A stretch of 64,000 nucleotides of DNA, taken from contig CAJQUW010006352.1 in assembly GCA_907163375.1 (NCBI GenBank), forward strand, positions 90,572 to 154,571. Reading direction: 5' to 3'. Below are positions 1 to 9,552 of this stretch, in pieces. Position numbers and translations under genes: made by a program. Numbering within the stretch: position 1 is the stretch's first letter; each line of letters opens with the position of its first letter. Source of the DNA: Prostheceraeus crozeri. Its lineage: Eukaryota > Platyhelminthes > Polycladida > Euryleptidae. The notes below the pieces were generated by a model. That model worked only from the letters and a program-made list of their open reading frames with translations, was not told the DNA's origin and did not search any database.

Positions 1-296
1 GTCAAAACGTCACCTTCCCAATACGTCACACATCACATGATAACACTTTAACAAGCGGTTAGCCCACATACTACACTGACAAGAGATAAAATTCAGCGAG
101 TGACGAAATACAAGTTGATTCACACCTTCGTCCTTGATACATGTGCATGCAGTCACGATGCAGCGAACGCGCAGATGGGATTTTCCGATAGTCAGTCATT
201 GGGAATTGGCGAGTCGAGGAGAGAGAGAAGCGATAGACACACACAAATAAAGAATCGTAGAATGTCATTAACAAATAAATTTCGGATTTTCCGACA
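1..296 (-). repeat. 3' LTR of the BEL/Pao element (partial)
   Basis: Identical by eye to 6036-6331. On the minus strand it begins TGTCGGAAAATCCG, matching the TG...CA rule. About 141 bases of this LTR lie outside the window. Confidence 0.92.
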
Positions 297-431
297 TTCC
301 CAACAGAGAAGATATACTCGTACAATATACAGAGATGAATGAAACGATGTGCATGTAATTATAATTGTATGTGTATGCGAGTGATGAGTGAGCATTAATA
401 AAGTGTGAGGATGAATTGTAATGGCGAAATT
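297..431 (-). other. BEL/Pao 3' untranslated segment
   Basis: A short internal stretch between the gag-pol stop and the 3' LTR. On the minus strand it ends GTTGGGAA directly before the LTR, a weak polypurine-like tract where plus-strand priming would be expected. Confidence 0.5.
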
Positions 432-3400
432 TTATTGCGTTAACCGCACATTAATTGTCTCTGACTCTAGTTCAATGGGAATTAAAAGGGTGATCGGTCG
501 TCTAAGTGTCCGTCCACTCGAAGTCCTCAGCATTACTGATCGAATTTCACCATCGCGACTTTCATTCAAACATACTATAACGGCCATTTTCCATTGTCCT
601 CGCGGAATATTCTTCTCGTGTATTAGAACGACTTGTCCCACCTTTGGTCTCATTTCAACTGAATTTCGCGTTTTCGTCAACTTGAACTGTCTAAGGCAGT
701 GCAAATAATCCTTGTACCAAGATACCCAAAATCTGTCTAAATGCCTTTGTCCAGCTTTCCATAAATTCAAAACTTGCTTCGCCGACTCATGATCGCAATT
801 TTTTTGTAAATTTGTTTGAGAAGGAACATTTGGGCATATTGAAAACGTAGCATGTCCACCTAAAAAATGTGATGGCGTTATGATGGGAAAGTCATCAATT
901 TCATTGCCTGAGTATGTCAATGGACGCGAATTTATCACTGCCTCAACTTCTTTAATAATAGTTTGCAACTGAAAGATGCTGAGTAACAAGACTCCGATGC
1001 TCTTCTTTAAGCAGCGTTTCACAGACCCTATTAGGCGCTCATAAAAGCCGCCCATCCAGGGGGCCAATTCTACAGTGTATTTCCATTCGACATTTCGTTG
1101 TGAAATGTAAGGTTGGACTTCTGTACTGTGCGTAACTTCATACCATACCTTGTCGACGCAAGTCTTGGCCAATTTGAATTGTTTAGCGTTGTCCGATATT
1201 ATTGTATTTGGTGTTCCGCGAGCTGCTATAAATCTCCTGAGACAACTTATGAAATCAATGGTTGACAAGGACTCAGCTATTTCTAGATGAACCGCTCTGA
1301 CACTCGAACATGTAAATAAACAAATCCAAACCTTTTTTCGTTGTCCCGATTCACATTTGATAAACAGTGGGCCAAAATAATCGATACCCGTCACTTGAAA
1401 CGGATAATCAGGTCTGTTAACTCTGTGAGGAGGTAGTGGAGGAGGTAAGGACTTCCTGAAAGGACCACCCTCGTGTTTTCGGCATGTTAGACAACGTCTG
1501 ATTTCCTTTTGAACTTGAGAACGGCCACAAGGTATCCAATAGCTATCTCTGAAAGTTGATAGAGTTTGCTTCGTTCCGGCGTGAAGTGTTTTTTGATGAT
1601 ATTCTCTAATCATCAAATTGGAAAAGGAATCGTTTTTTGGTAAGAGTATTGGAAACTTCGCTGAATCGTCAATCATTGCATTTTGCAATCTCCCAGTGCA
1701 TCGAATGATTCCGTCCTGTGATTTCACCAGTCCGAGTTGAAATTGTAAATTAATTCCTCTTTTCCTTTTATCGACTGCTAATTCGTTTGAGAAATGCTTA
1801 CGTTGTATATATTGTATCCACATACGTCGTGCCGATTCCATTTCTTGCGCTGTTATGTAATCTGATTTTGTTGTGACTTGCCTCTTGAATATAGCAGCGG
1901 CTCTCAGACACCATGCGGTAACAGTCAATAATCGTTTAAGGGAGGAGTAGTGATCAATGTTCAAATCGAACGGAGGCGGGGGCTTGAATTCCGAGGAGTC
2001 GTCAGCAAGTAAAACCGAATCAGTTTCATGTTTCGCATCCATGGCAAAGGCGTTATTTTCAATTGTCAGACTTTTAGGCCATCTTGCTTTATCCTCAATT
2101 AACCAGTGAGGACCCTGCCACCAAAAATCGTTATTCGAAAATACTTCAACTGCTTGACCACGAGTTATGAGGTCTGCCGGATTGTGCTGCGATGGAACAT
2201 ATCGGAATTCATTCGCATCGCTTGCTCTTATTTCGTTCAATCTTCTCTCGATGAATATCTGTTGAGGTCGCTTGTTCTTTATCCAAAATAAGACACATTT
2301 TGAATCTATCCAAACAACTTTGCGTTCTATAGTTAGACATAATTCTGAGGTAACGAAGTTCATTGCACGAATTGAGATCAGTGCAGCCATCAGTTCCAAT
2401 TTTGGAATGGTTAACTCCTTTATAGGCGCGACTCTTGACTTTGAAAAAATCAGATTCACCTTTTTTCCTTCGGTATCAGTTGTAATGCGTAAGTAGATAC
2501 AGACGCCATAAGCGTTTTGCGAAGCGTCTGAAAAGGCGTGTAACTCTGCCGAATACTGTGATTGATCAGAAGGGCCAATATATCGAGGCACACTGATAGA
2601 CGGTAGTGATAACATTTCCTTTTGAAGATCTGTCCATTCATCGGTGAGTGTCTTATTGATAGGTGTGTCCCATTCTAAATCCATTTTCCAAAGTTTTTGA
2701 ATAAACAATTTCGCTTTGATCAATACAGGGGTAAATATTCCCAGGGGGTCGAAGCATCGAGAGGTCATTTCGAGAACGTTGCGTTTAGTTATCGACGAGA
2801 CAGTGGGTTCTTTCATTTCAGACATCAGAAGTACATCATCATGCTTCTTCCATAACAAGCCCAAAACCTTAGTTTCCGGTTTAATTTCGCTATCCGTTGA
2901 GGGAATATTTTGCAGAAATTCTTGCGAGTTTGAGCCCCAATCTCTCAAATTCATATTGGCCGATTGAAAAGCGGTTTTTGCGATTTTGTAAAATTCAAGT
3001 GCTGCATTTGAATCTGGAAAGGCGATCACCAAATTATCAACGTACATGTTCTTCAAAATCAAATCAGAATTCATTGATTCAGTTTCTCTGATGTGGTGGA
3101 TTAGCGTTTGCGTTAGCAGAAAGGGACTGGAAATTATTCCAAAAGGAACGCGCTTAAATCGATAAATTTGTAAGTTATTGTGTAGTTGCGTATTCGATGG
3201 ATCCTTTATCCATAAAAACCGACAAGCATCGCGATCCTGTGAGTTAAGACCAATCTGTAAGAAAGCTTTCTCTACATCTGCAATCAGAGCAACCGGCTTT
3301 AATCTAAACCGAAGAAGTAAACCGGTCATTTGAGGTAAATTAGTTGGGCCTTTCAATAGACAATCATTCAACGACAAAGCGAATTTTGATGATTTTGCCG

Positions 3401-5759
3401 ACGCATCAAATACTATTCTTAATTTCGTCGTAGAGCTGTCTGATTTCATCACATAATGATGAGGGAGATAGTGAATAACAGGAGAATTTTCGGTTTCAGT
3501 GCCAGTCGAGTCGGTTTTGTCAACCCTTTCAATTACGCCTGATTGTAATTGTTCCATAAAAGTATTATGGTAGTTCTTTAGAATGGCTGGTGAGGGTTTT
3601 AGCCGTTGCAATAGTGATTTCAGTCTTCCTAAAGAAAGTGCGAAATTGTCTGGTAACTCAGGGTCCTCAATTTTCCAAGGCCAACTGACATTGTATCGAC
3701 CGTCAGCAAAGTTGATCGATTGATTGAATTGTGTTATTGCAATACTATCATTGTCTATGTTGCTATCATCTGTGACACCTAGCGAATCAAGGGTCCACAT
3801 GCGTTCCACTGACAAATTCATCGGATCGGGTGTTGGAGTAAGTAGAACAGGATCAGAATGCTGACAAAACAAAGAAACAGACGGCGAAGCAGAAGTTTCA
3901 TTCAAAGCCCCTGCCAAGACCCATCCGAAACGTGTGAGCATCAAAACCAATCTATCTGTGAGTTTGATCCTGTCTTGCTCTACAATTTGAAAGTAATGGT
4001 CCAAACCAATAAGTAGATCGAGACTAATCGCTTCCGGCTTGTTGACCAAAGGCTCAGCCAGATGAACTGAATTGAGTACGGGGAATTTGGTTTTGTCGAC
4101 AACTCGTTTGATCACCGAAGTGGTAATTATTGGTACGATAACTGCGTTAATATTGATAGTAGAATCATCAGAACATTGCAGTGATAAACTTGTGATAGGA
4201 ACCTTCCTAGTAGTCGACTTTTCACGTCCGAAGGATGAATAGGAGAGATACTCGTAACTCATTGGCCTTAAACCCAATTGATTTGCCGCACGTTCGGTTA
4301 TGTAAGAACGACCACTCCCAATATCGAGAACAGTTTTGAAAGGTGAACCGTTAGCCCTCTGCGTATGAACTGTAACAGTAGCGAGAGGCAATATGGACGA
4401 CGTGTGTTCAGAAGACTCACTCGCAGAGGCAACTAGAGCGGTCGAATTTGAACTCGTGGTTTCATTTGATTTCGAATCAGGATATTTAATATGACAAAGG
4501 GACGAATGATGGTCCAAAGACTTACAGTGGTAACACGGGCGTTGGCGGATACATGTTTTAGCGAAATGATTTGATTTTAAACACTTGTAACACGCGTTTC
4601 TTAACTGATTCTTTCGCTCAGATGCCGTAACGAATCGTTTACATTCATCAGAGAAATGTGGTGCTTCTTCACTTCGACAGAAAGCACATTTAGGAGTAGT
4701 ACGTGCATTACTGACAAGAGCTTGAGTAGTAGAAATCGGACGCGTAGTGAAACGACGCGAGGGATCATTCGGTGAATATTTGTTTATTTTGACATTTGAA
4801 TCCTTTATTCCAGCAGTTAATTTCCAACTTTCTAATGCGCGTAATTCATCTGCAAGTAGTCTGCGCAAATCGATAAGATTCCAATCACCAGTACCTTTTA
4901 TTCTCGTCAACTCAGTGCGAACTTTTGTAGGTAATTTTGCCAACAATAGACATGTAAACAGTTCGGAGTTTTCTTCTTCTCGAAAACCCAGTGCGCTAAG
5001 GCATCGCAAATGACCTTCGACCTTATCTACTACGTCTCTGAGTTCAGTTTCCTTAGTAGCGGGTTGCAGATTCAATAATTCTAGCATGTGTGCGAATTTG
5101 ACCTCTTGTTCCCTACCAAAACGTTCCTTCAAAACACTTATGGCCTCGTCATAGCATACATCGGTAATTTGAAAGTTCTTAACTGCGTTACTAGCCTCAC
5201 CCTTCAAATGGTCTAGTAAGTATGTCATTTTGGTGACTTTGGAATAGTATGTGTTTTCGTGTACATTAGCTCTAAAACAATCCCAAAAGGTGGGCCATGA
5301 CAAAATATCACCCGAAAAATAAGGGATTTTTACAATGGGCATTTTAGGGCCCATGAAGTTATTATCAGTCACAGTCAAAGTTTTCGTTGTCTTACCACCG
5401 TCGAGTTTGGTTTTCTCCAATCGAGAGGTCAGCATCGTTATCGCCGTGGTGATTTCGTCGTCGATGTCGGACGATCTGGCTGCTTCGTCGTCGATCATTT
5501 GATCACTGTAGTTTGATTCGTCCTCGGAATTCAAAATACACAAACAGTCAATTATGTCTTGATTGTACTTATCAAGACATTCCTTGTAATAGTTCAGTTT
5601 TGTGATGAGCAACTCTACTTGTTCAGTAATGGCTGCTTCCGTTCTGCAACCAGAATCGTCGAATAATTCTATTTGATTGAGTCCTCGGGTTACTAGACGA
5701 CGAGTTTGGGTACGTTGAACTCGTGTCTTCTTCAATCTTTGAGCCGGTTCGAGATCCAT
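432..5759 (-). CDS. BEL/Pao gag-pol polyprotein, 1775 aa
   Basis: One continuous frame encoding the structural and replication proteins of the retrotransposon. Parts in order: a DUF1759 gag-like region around residues 130-320 (IPYFSGDILSWPTFWDCF); two CCHC zinc knuckles near residue 390 (CYKCLKSNHFAKTC, then CYHCKSLDHHSSLC); a retroviral-type aspartic protease (DUF1758) around 460-620; reverse transcriptase around 770-960, with the YVDN-type box; RNase H (FSDASQNAYGVCIYLR); an integrase zinc-binding region (HAGTKQTL then CLTCRKHEG); a DDE integrase core (GIDYFGPLF, SDNAKQF); and a C-terminal DUF5641-like domain ending with a PKVGQVVLI box. Length and order match complete BEL/Pao elements. Expression would be driven from the LTR at 5895-6331. 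Confidence 0.93.
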   Translation of the reverse strand: MDLEPAQRLKKTRVQRTQTRRLVTRGLNQIELFDDSGCRTEAAITEQVELLITKLNYYKECLDKYNQDIIDCLCILNSEDESNYSDQMIDDEAARSSDIDDEITTAITMLTSRLEKTKLDGGKTTKTLTVTDNNFMGPKMPIVKIPYFSGDILSWPTFWDCFRANVHENTYYSKVTKMTYLLDHLKGEASNAVKNFQITDVCYDEAISVLKERFGREQEVKFAHMLELLNLQPATKETELRDVVDKVEGHLRCLSALGFREEENSELFTCLLLAKLPTKVRTELTRIKGTGDWNLIDLRRLLADELRALESWKLTAGIKDSNVKINKYSPNDPSRRFTTRPISTTQALVSNARTTPKCAFCRSEEAPHFSDECKRFVTASERKNQLRNACYKCLKSNHFAKTCIRQRPCYHCKSLDHHSSLCHIKYPDSKSNETTSSNSTALVASASESSEHTSSILPLATVTVHTQRANGSPFKTVLDIGSGRSYITERAANQLGLRPMSYEYLSYSSFGREKSTTRKVPITSLSLQCSDDSTININAVIVPIITTSVIKRVVDKTKFPVLNSVHLAEPLVNKPEAISLDLLIGLDHYFQIVEQDRIKLTDRLVLMLTRFGWVLAGALNETSASPSVSLFCQHSDPVLLTPTPDPMNLSVERMWTLDSLGVTDDSNIDNDSIAITQFNQSINFADGRYNVSWPWKIEDPELPDNFALSLGRLKSLLQRLKPSPAILKNYHNTFMEQLQSGVIERVDKTDSTGTETENSPVIHYLPHHYVMKSDSSTTKLRIVFDASAKSSKFALSLNDCLLKGPTNLPQMTGLLLRFRLKPVALIADVEKAFLQIGLNSQDRDACRFLWIKDPSNTQLHNNLQIYRFKRVPFGIISSPFLLTQTLIHHIRETESMNSDLILKNMYVDNLVIAFPDSNAALEFYKIAKTAFQSANMNLRDWGSNSQEFLQNIPSTDSEIKPETKVLGLLWKKHDDVLLMSEMKEPTVSSITKRNVLEMTSRCFDPLGIFTPVLIKAKLFIQKLWKMDLEWDTPINKTLTDEWTDLQKEMLSLPSISVPRYIGPSDQSQYSAELHAFSDASQNAYGVCIYLRITTDTEGKKVNLIFSKSRVAPIKELTIPKLELMAALISIRAMNFVTSELCLTIERKVVWIDSKCVLFWIKNKRPQQIFIERRLNEIRASDANEFRYVPSQHNPADLITRGQAVEVFSNNDFWWQGPHWLIEDKARWPKSLTIENNAFAMDAKHETDSVLLADDSSEFKPPPPFDLNIDHYSSLKRLLTVTAWCLRAAAIFKRQVTTKSDYITAQEMESARRMWIQYIQRKHFSNELAVDKRKRGINLQFQLGLVKSQDGIIRCTGRLQNAMIDDSAKFPILLPKNDSFSNLMIREYHQKTLHAGTKQTLSTFRDSYWIPCGRSQVQKEIRRCLTCRKHEGGPFRKSLPPPLPPHRVNRPDYPFQVTGIDYFGPLFIKCESGQRKKVWICLFTCSSVRAVHLEIAESLSTIDFISCLRRFIAARGTPNTIISDNAKQFKLAKTCVDKVWYEVTHSTEVQPYISQRNVEWKYTVELAPWMGGFYERLIGSVKRCLKKSIGVLLLSIFQLQTIIKEVEAVINSRPLTYSGNEIDDFPIITPSHFLGGHATFSICPNVPSQTNLQKNCDHESAKQVLNLWKAGQRHLDRFWVSWYKDYLHCLRQFKLTKTRNSVEMRPKVGQVVLIHEKNIPRGQWKMAVIVCLNESRDGEIRSVMLRTSSGRTLRRPITLLIPIELESETINVRLTQ

Positions 5760-5876
5760 CCTCCTTCATTTAGTCGTTCAGCGAATAGTCGTTTAGCGGA
5801 GTATCTCAATTAACAATGTATAACTGAGAATAATCGATAATTCGATGAAGCGAATAATGTTATACATGTAAATTGT

Positions 5877-5894
5877 TCCCGGGTCGCGGCACCA
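5877..5894 (-). promoter_or_regulatory. tRNA primer-binding site of the BEL/Pao element
   Basis: On the minus strand TGGTGCCGCGACCCGGGA starts directly after the LTR's terminal CA. TGG at the LTR junction is the complement of a tRNA CCA end. I could not assign the tRNA with confidence. Confidence 0.75.
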
Positions 5895-6331
5895 TGTTCT
5901 CACAATGAGAAAATACAGCGAGCGTAAGTTGTATGTTTATTAGCGAGAGAAATGAAAAACAGCGAGCGTACGTTGGAAGTTTATTAGCGATCTGAAGAAT
6001 AATCCATTGACAATCAAGTTGCTTTACATTTGAAGGTCAAAACGTCACCTTCCCAATACGTCACACATCACATGATAACACTTTAACAAGCGGTTAGCCC
6101 ACATACTACACTGACAAGAGATAAAATTCAGCGAGTGACGAAATACAAGTTGATTCACACCTTCGTCCTTGATACATGTGCATGCAGTCACGATGCAGCG
6201 AACGCGCAGATGGGATTTTCCGATAGTCAGTCATTGGGAATTGGCGAGTCGAGGAGAGAGAGAAGCGATAGACACACACAAATAAAGAATCGTAGAATGT
6301 CATTAACAAATAAATTTCGGATTTTCCGACA
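5895..6331 (-). repeat. 5' LTR of the BEL/Pao element, 437 bp
   Basis: Runs TGT to ACA on either strand, with the primer-binding site abutting its inner edge. It contains two imperfect direct repeats of roughly 40 bp (5915-5990), each with AATAAA on the minus strand, the likely polyadenylation signal. Confidence 0.9.
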
Positions 6332-6954
6332 CTTGCATACAACAAGGATTTTTTCATTGAATAGGTACATATGTTATATCATTCGAAAGCTCTTTTCATT
6401 CTGATTCCAATGATGTATTGTATGCAATATGTATGACACCATCCGAAGCAACTATAGCCCTTTGAAAGATAGGTAGAATTTAGTTGAGAAACTTAAAAAT
6501 TGAAATCATAATTTTTCTTCCTGCATACACTTGCATACAACAGGGATTTCTTCATCGAATGGGTACATACCTTATATCATTAGAAAGATCTTTTCATTCT
6601 CTAGCTAATGATGTATTGTATGCAATATGTATGATATCATCCTAAGGTTAAAAAAAGCATTCAAAAACACTGTAAATCTATTCAAACTTTCATCCAATTT
6701 GACTATCATTTGAATTACACATTAATATTCATTTCAAATTTGTTCTAGTATGTTCGGTGCTGTTTCAAAGTCTCAAACAAGTGATTTGAAATATATATCT
6801 TCGAAATATTAAACTTAGAAATACTTATAGGTAGCTATTTCAGAGATGAATATATCTATCCCCAGTTCCCATTCAAATCCTATCAGAAATTCTATTTGTG
6901 AAATTATAAAAACAAGATTGTTCATTTATGTATAGTCATATTTAAGATAAAAAG
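6332..6954. other. AT-rich spacer with two 95-bp inverted-end units
   Basis: Two related units, 6333-6427 and 6531-6625, each begin TTGCATACAA and end with its reverse complement TTGTATGCAA. They are 198 bp apart and about 85 percent alike. They resemble a very small MITE or a dispersed hairpin repeat. The rest, to 6954, is AT-rich with no coding signal. Confidence 0.6.
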
Positions 6955-7350
6955 TTACATGTTGTTGATATTGGGAAAAGGAATGAGTTTTTTTAAGTCA
7001 ACACGAACACACACTTTTGTTTTCTTGGGGGCACCAGGGCAGCGGCGAGGCGTTGGTGGTTCTATAATGCTGAACTCCAGCGCAGTTGTGAGATTTTCCT
7101 CATCGGGTTCCATACGCACACTTATTCGCTTCGTGTGGATCCTCCTGGGCGCATTTCGAACATCTCTTCCACAGCGTGTCTTCACCGTTATCAAGGCCTC
7201 CACCGGTGTTTCGAACACACTACTCTGTACCATGCAATTCTCATCTTCGGATGACTCCGGAGGAGTTATGGGTCCTGTTCTGAATACCTGTTCCGATTCG
7301 ATCCTTTCAACTTCAGCTGGAGAAGTGGGAGGTGCTGTGATACGTTCCAT
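6955..7350 (-). CDS. Unknown small protein, 131 aa, divergent partner of the 97-aa gene
   Basis: I do not recognise this protein. The frame is open further upstream to 7425, but the ATG at 7350 is preferred: a minus-strand TATA box (AGTATATAA, 7435-7443) sits about 90 bases before it and would put the transcript start inside the longer frame. The protein is rich in Pro, Glu and Arg, with an acidic segment (PPESSEDE) in the first third and a basic proline-rich one (PPTPRRCPGAPKKTK) in the second half. No signal peptide or membrane segment is seen. Its partner on the other strand starts 238 bases away. It may be a relic of a virus-like element or a young host gene; coding status is inferred from the promoter layout and composition only. 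Confidence 0.5.
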   Translation of the reverse strand: MERITAPPTSPAEVERIESEQVFRTGPITPPESSEDENCMVQSSVFETPVEALITVKTRCGRDVRNAPRRIHTKRISVRMEPDEENLTTALEFSIIEPPTPRRCPGAPKKTKVCVRVDLKKLIPFPNINNM

Positions 7351-7588
7351 TTTCAATGTGATTAGAATAAGATGGCTGATAATATGGTACTTGAGGATTA
7401 GAACCTTTGATGAGAATTGGTACACAGCTAGGACTTATATACTTTTTAAACAAAGGAATTCCCAACAGCCAATCAGAGAGGTTCCGATTTTCCCTAAAGG
7501 GATATATAAGGATGACATTGTTCCAATTAAGCAAGTTCTAATCCTCGTGACTTGAGTAGACATTAGGAATCTATTACGAATCAACTTC
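7351..7588. promoter_or_regulatory. Bidirectional TATA/CCAAT promoter
   Basis: Two TATA boxes face outward: AGTATATAA on the minus strand (7435-7443) and GATATATAAG on the plus strand (7501-7510). A CCAAT box (GCCAATCAGAG, 7469-7473 core) lies between them. Each TATA box is 75-95 bases upstream of the chosen start codon. The same layout is seen at 48.1-48.4 kb. Confidence 0.6.
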
Positions 7589-7882
7589 ATGATGAGTACC
7601 CAGAAACAACTGTTCTGTTACCACAATGAAAGCCAAATAATTATGGGTGGAGCGTTGGATGCGAAGATTAATTTGTGTTGCGGATGCAAAGTGGAACTCT
7701 GGAAGACTTTAACAGTGACAGCACTCCAAAGGAGAAAAGGACTGTCGGCGAAGTGCCCTATACACGAGTGTGATCACGACTTCACAAACAATGCAACATT
7801 CCTCGAATGGGCTGAGGACTTCTTGAAGTTAACGGAGTCCCCCGAGGGACGTGACTTACCTTCTTTCATTTTTTATGGTTAA
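7589..7882 (+). CDS. Unknown cysteine-containing small protein, 97 aa
   Basis: I do not recognise this protein. It follows a good TATA box by about 80 bases, and starts MMST, so either of two adjacent ATGs could serve. A central run of Cys and His residues (LCCGCKVELW, then AKCPIHECDHDF, about residues 30-65) could bind a metal ion; the C-terminal part is acidic and probably helical (FLEWAEDFLKL). No signal peptide or membrane segment is seen. Overlapping AATAAA signals at 7990-7999 lie about 110 bases after the stop. With its divergent neighbour it looks like a compact two-gene cassette of the sort found in DNA viruses or virus-like elements, but no family could be named. Confidence 0.5.
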   Translation: MMSTQKQLFCYHNESQIIMGGALDAKINLCCGCKVELWKTLTVTALQRRKGLSAKCPIHECDHDFTNNATFLEWAEDFLKLTESPEGRDLPSFIFYG

Positions 7883-8361
7883 TTACACTTACATTGTAAA
7901 CCTCTTGTTTTTATTTCACAAATTCTGTAAATGGGATTCTGATTAGCAAATAATTGAACATAATTTCTGATCTGTAAACGCATTATGAAAATAAATAAAA
8001 TTGTCATCATAGTCACAATGGCCACAATTGTCGCATTTGAGCAAGCAGTCTCAAAACAAACAACTATCTATTCAAGTTTCGAAATAAATGTTCGCATCCC
8101 TGTTCTAATTCACTCACTTTAATTCAAAATCGGAACAGGCTGTTACAACCCCAGTACACAATTGATTGTACCAAACCTCGAAACATAAACTCAAATTCAA
8201 ATCCCAATCGGAACGCGGTTCGAATTCAAATGTTCATATTTACATGTTTGGAACGCCATGTTCGCATCCTCGTTTTAATCCTCACTTTTTGCGTTCGCAT
8301 TTTTAACTACTTTGATCCATCCAAGAAATCTGGTCTAAGTCATTTGAACTTCATTCAAGGT
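7883..8361. other. Intergenic spacer with poly(A) signals and a short direct repeat
   Basis: AATAAATAAAA at 7990-8000 probably ends the 97-aa gene. A roughly 33-bp imperfect direct repeat beginning ATGTTCGCATCC occurs near 8088 and 8260, just before the transposon coding region. No 5' terminal inverted repeat could be found. Confidence 0.45.
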
Positions 8362-9408
8362 ATGGAAAGGAAAGCAAAACTTGTCGCTTGGGCAGTCGCA
8401 TTCGAAAACGTTGCTGAGGCGAGGCGCAAGTTTCGCGAAGAATTTGAGGAAGAAGCACCAGTCCCTTCAACGGTTCATCGCTGGGTGAAGAGATTCCTGG
8501 TGTACGGTGACATTAACCATCGTGAGGAAGGTAGCGGTCGCCCAATATCTGCAAGCGGAGACGATATTTTCACTTCGATAAAACCGCTTGTGGAAAGTGA
8601 TCCAAACATCTCAACACGCCGACTAAGTCGCGAAGTTGGTGTATCTCAACGAAGTGTTGTTCGATGCCTACACCGAAAAGGATATCATCCGTTATCATCC
8701 GTTCAAAGCGACACATGTACAAGAGCTGTCTGACGATGACCACGATAGACGCCTTGAGTTCTGTCAGTGGATAACTTCACGACTTGAACGCCAACGGAAC
8801 TTTCATCTGCTTATCGTTTTCTCGGACGAAGCAGTTTTTCATGTTAACGGATCCGTCAATAAGCACAACATTCACTACTGGAGTGTAAAAAATCATCACG
8901 TCTTCATTGAAAAGCCTCAAGATCGAAGATCAGTGACAGTGTGGGCCATGATGGACAACACAGGAGTGTTGAGCTTCGACATCAGCTGCACAACAATGAA
9001 CGGTGAACGCTACTGTGGTATTCTAAAGGATCATGTCATCCTTTTTTTCAACGGGCTGAAAACAGACACCGATTTTATCAACAAGATGGAGCTCCTCCGC
9101 ACTACAGTTCTGCTGCCCGCGCTATTCTCGACAGTAATCTACCCAACAGATGGATCGGTCGACGAGGACCCATCGAATGGCCTCCACGGTCTCCGGACCT
9201 CAGTACCTGCGATTTTTTCTTGTGGGGCACTTTAAGAGACTCAGTTTATGCGCGACGTCCAAATAATACGACGGAGTTGGCCGCCTATATTCGTGAGGAG
9301 ATTACAGTATTCAGTCGCGACACATGCCAAAAAGTTTACGATTCGTTTGTTCGCCGATGCAGGGTTTGTATCGAACAGGAAGGTGCTCAATTTGAGTCAG
9401 TTCTTTAG
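8362..9408 (+). pseudogene. Tc1/mariner-type transposase pseudogene (DUF4817/DDE_3-like)
   Basis: The N-terminal part (MERKAKLVAWAVAFENV to about residue 120) is a helix-turn-helix DNA-binding region like the DUF4817 group. The catalytic part shows the first acidic motif (IVFSDEAVFHVNG near 8815-8845) and the spacing NKHNIHYWSVKNH seen in relatives. The region 9140-9240 reads in a shifted frame as RWIGRRGPIEWPPRSPDL then CDFFLWGTLRDSVYARRP, the usual PxSPDLxxxDFFLWG block. The frame changes near 8690-8700 and again between about 9080 and 9220, so no full-length enzyme can be made. The start at 8362 fits family N termini; the frame open upstream to 8230 adds unrelated residues. Confidence 0.8.
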
Positions 9409-9552
9409 AGTGCTTTTGAGACATTTTCAGCTTATGTTTTGAGACAGTTTCAATAAATATTTAAATGGATATTAATTTTTAGTTAAATGAAATACAGTAT
9501 AACTATTTCGCCTTATAATCAGATTTCGCTTTTTCTGACTTACCCTGTATTA
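8362..9552 (+). mobile_element. Decayed Tc1/mariner-superfamily transposon
   Basis: Transposase remains followed by a right end CTGACTTACCCTGTATT at 9536-9552, typical of Tc1/mariner relatives with CAGGGTAAGTC-type termini. The matching left end was not found, so the left part is lost or too diverged to see. A TA is present at the right edge, as expected for TA target sites. Confidence 0.65.

Larger units (their letters stand above)
1..6331 (-). mobile_element. BEL/Pao LTR retrotransposon, looks whole
   Basis: The element lies on the minus strand: 5' LTR at the right, primer-binding site, one long gag-pol frame, then the 3' LTR at the left, cut by the window edge. The 296 bases of the two LTRs that can be compared look identical by eye, so the insertion is young. 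The right end meets AT-rich repeat DNA at 6332. The target-site duplication cannot be checked because the left end is outside the window. The element looks whole. Family assignment rests on the order of parts in the polyprotein (gag-like DUF1759, zinc knuckles, protease, RT, RNase H, integrase, C-terminal DUF5641-like region). Confidence 0.93.

Noticed and set aside
100-404. Open frames inside the BEL/Pao LTRs (both strands, repeated near 6135-6404)
   Set aside because: Frames of 67-89 codons lying in the LTR; no BEL/Pao protein is encoded there.
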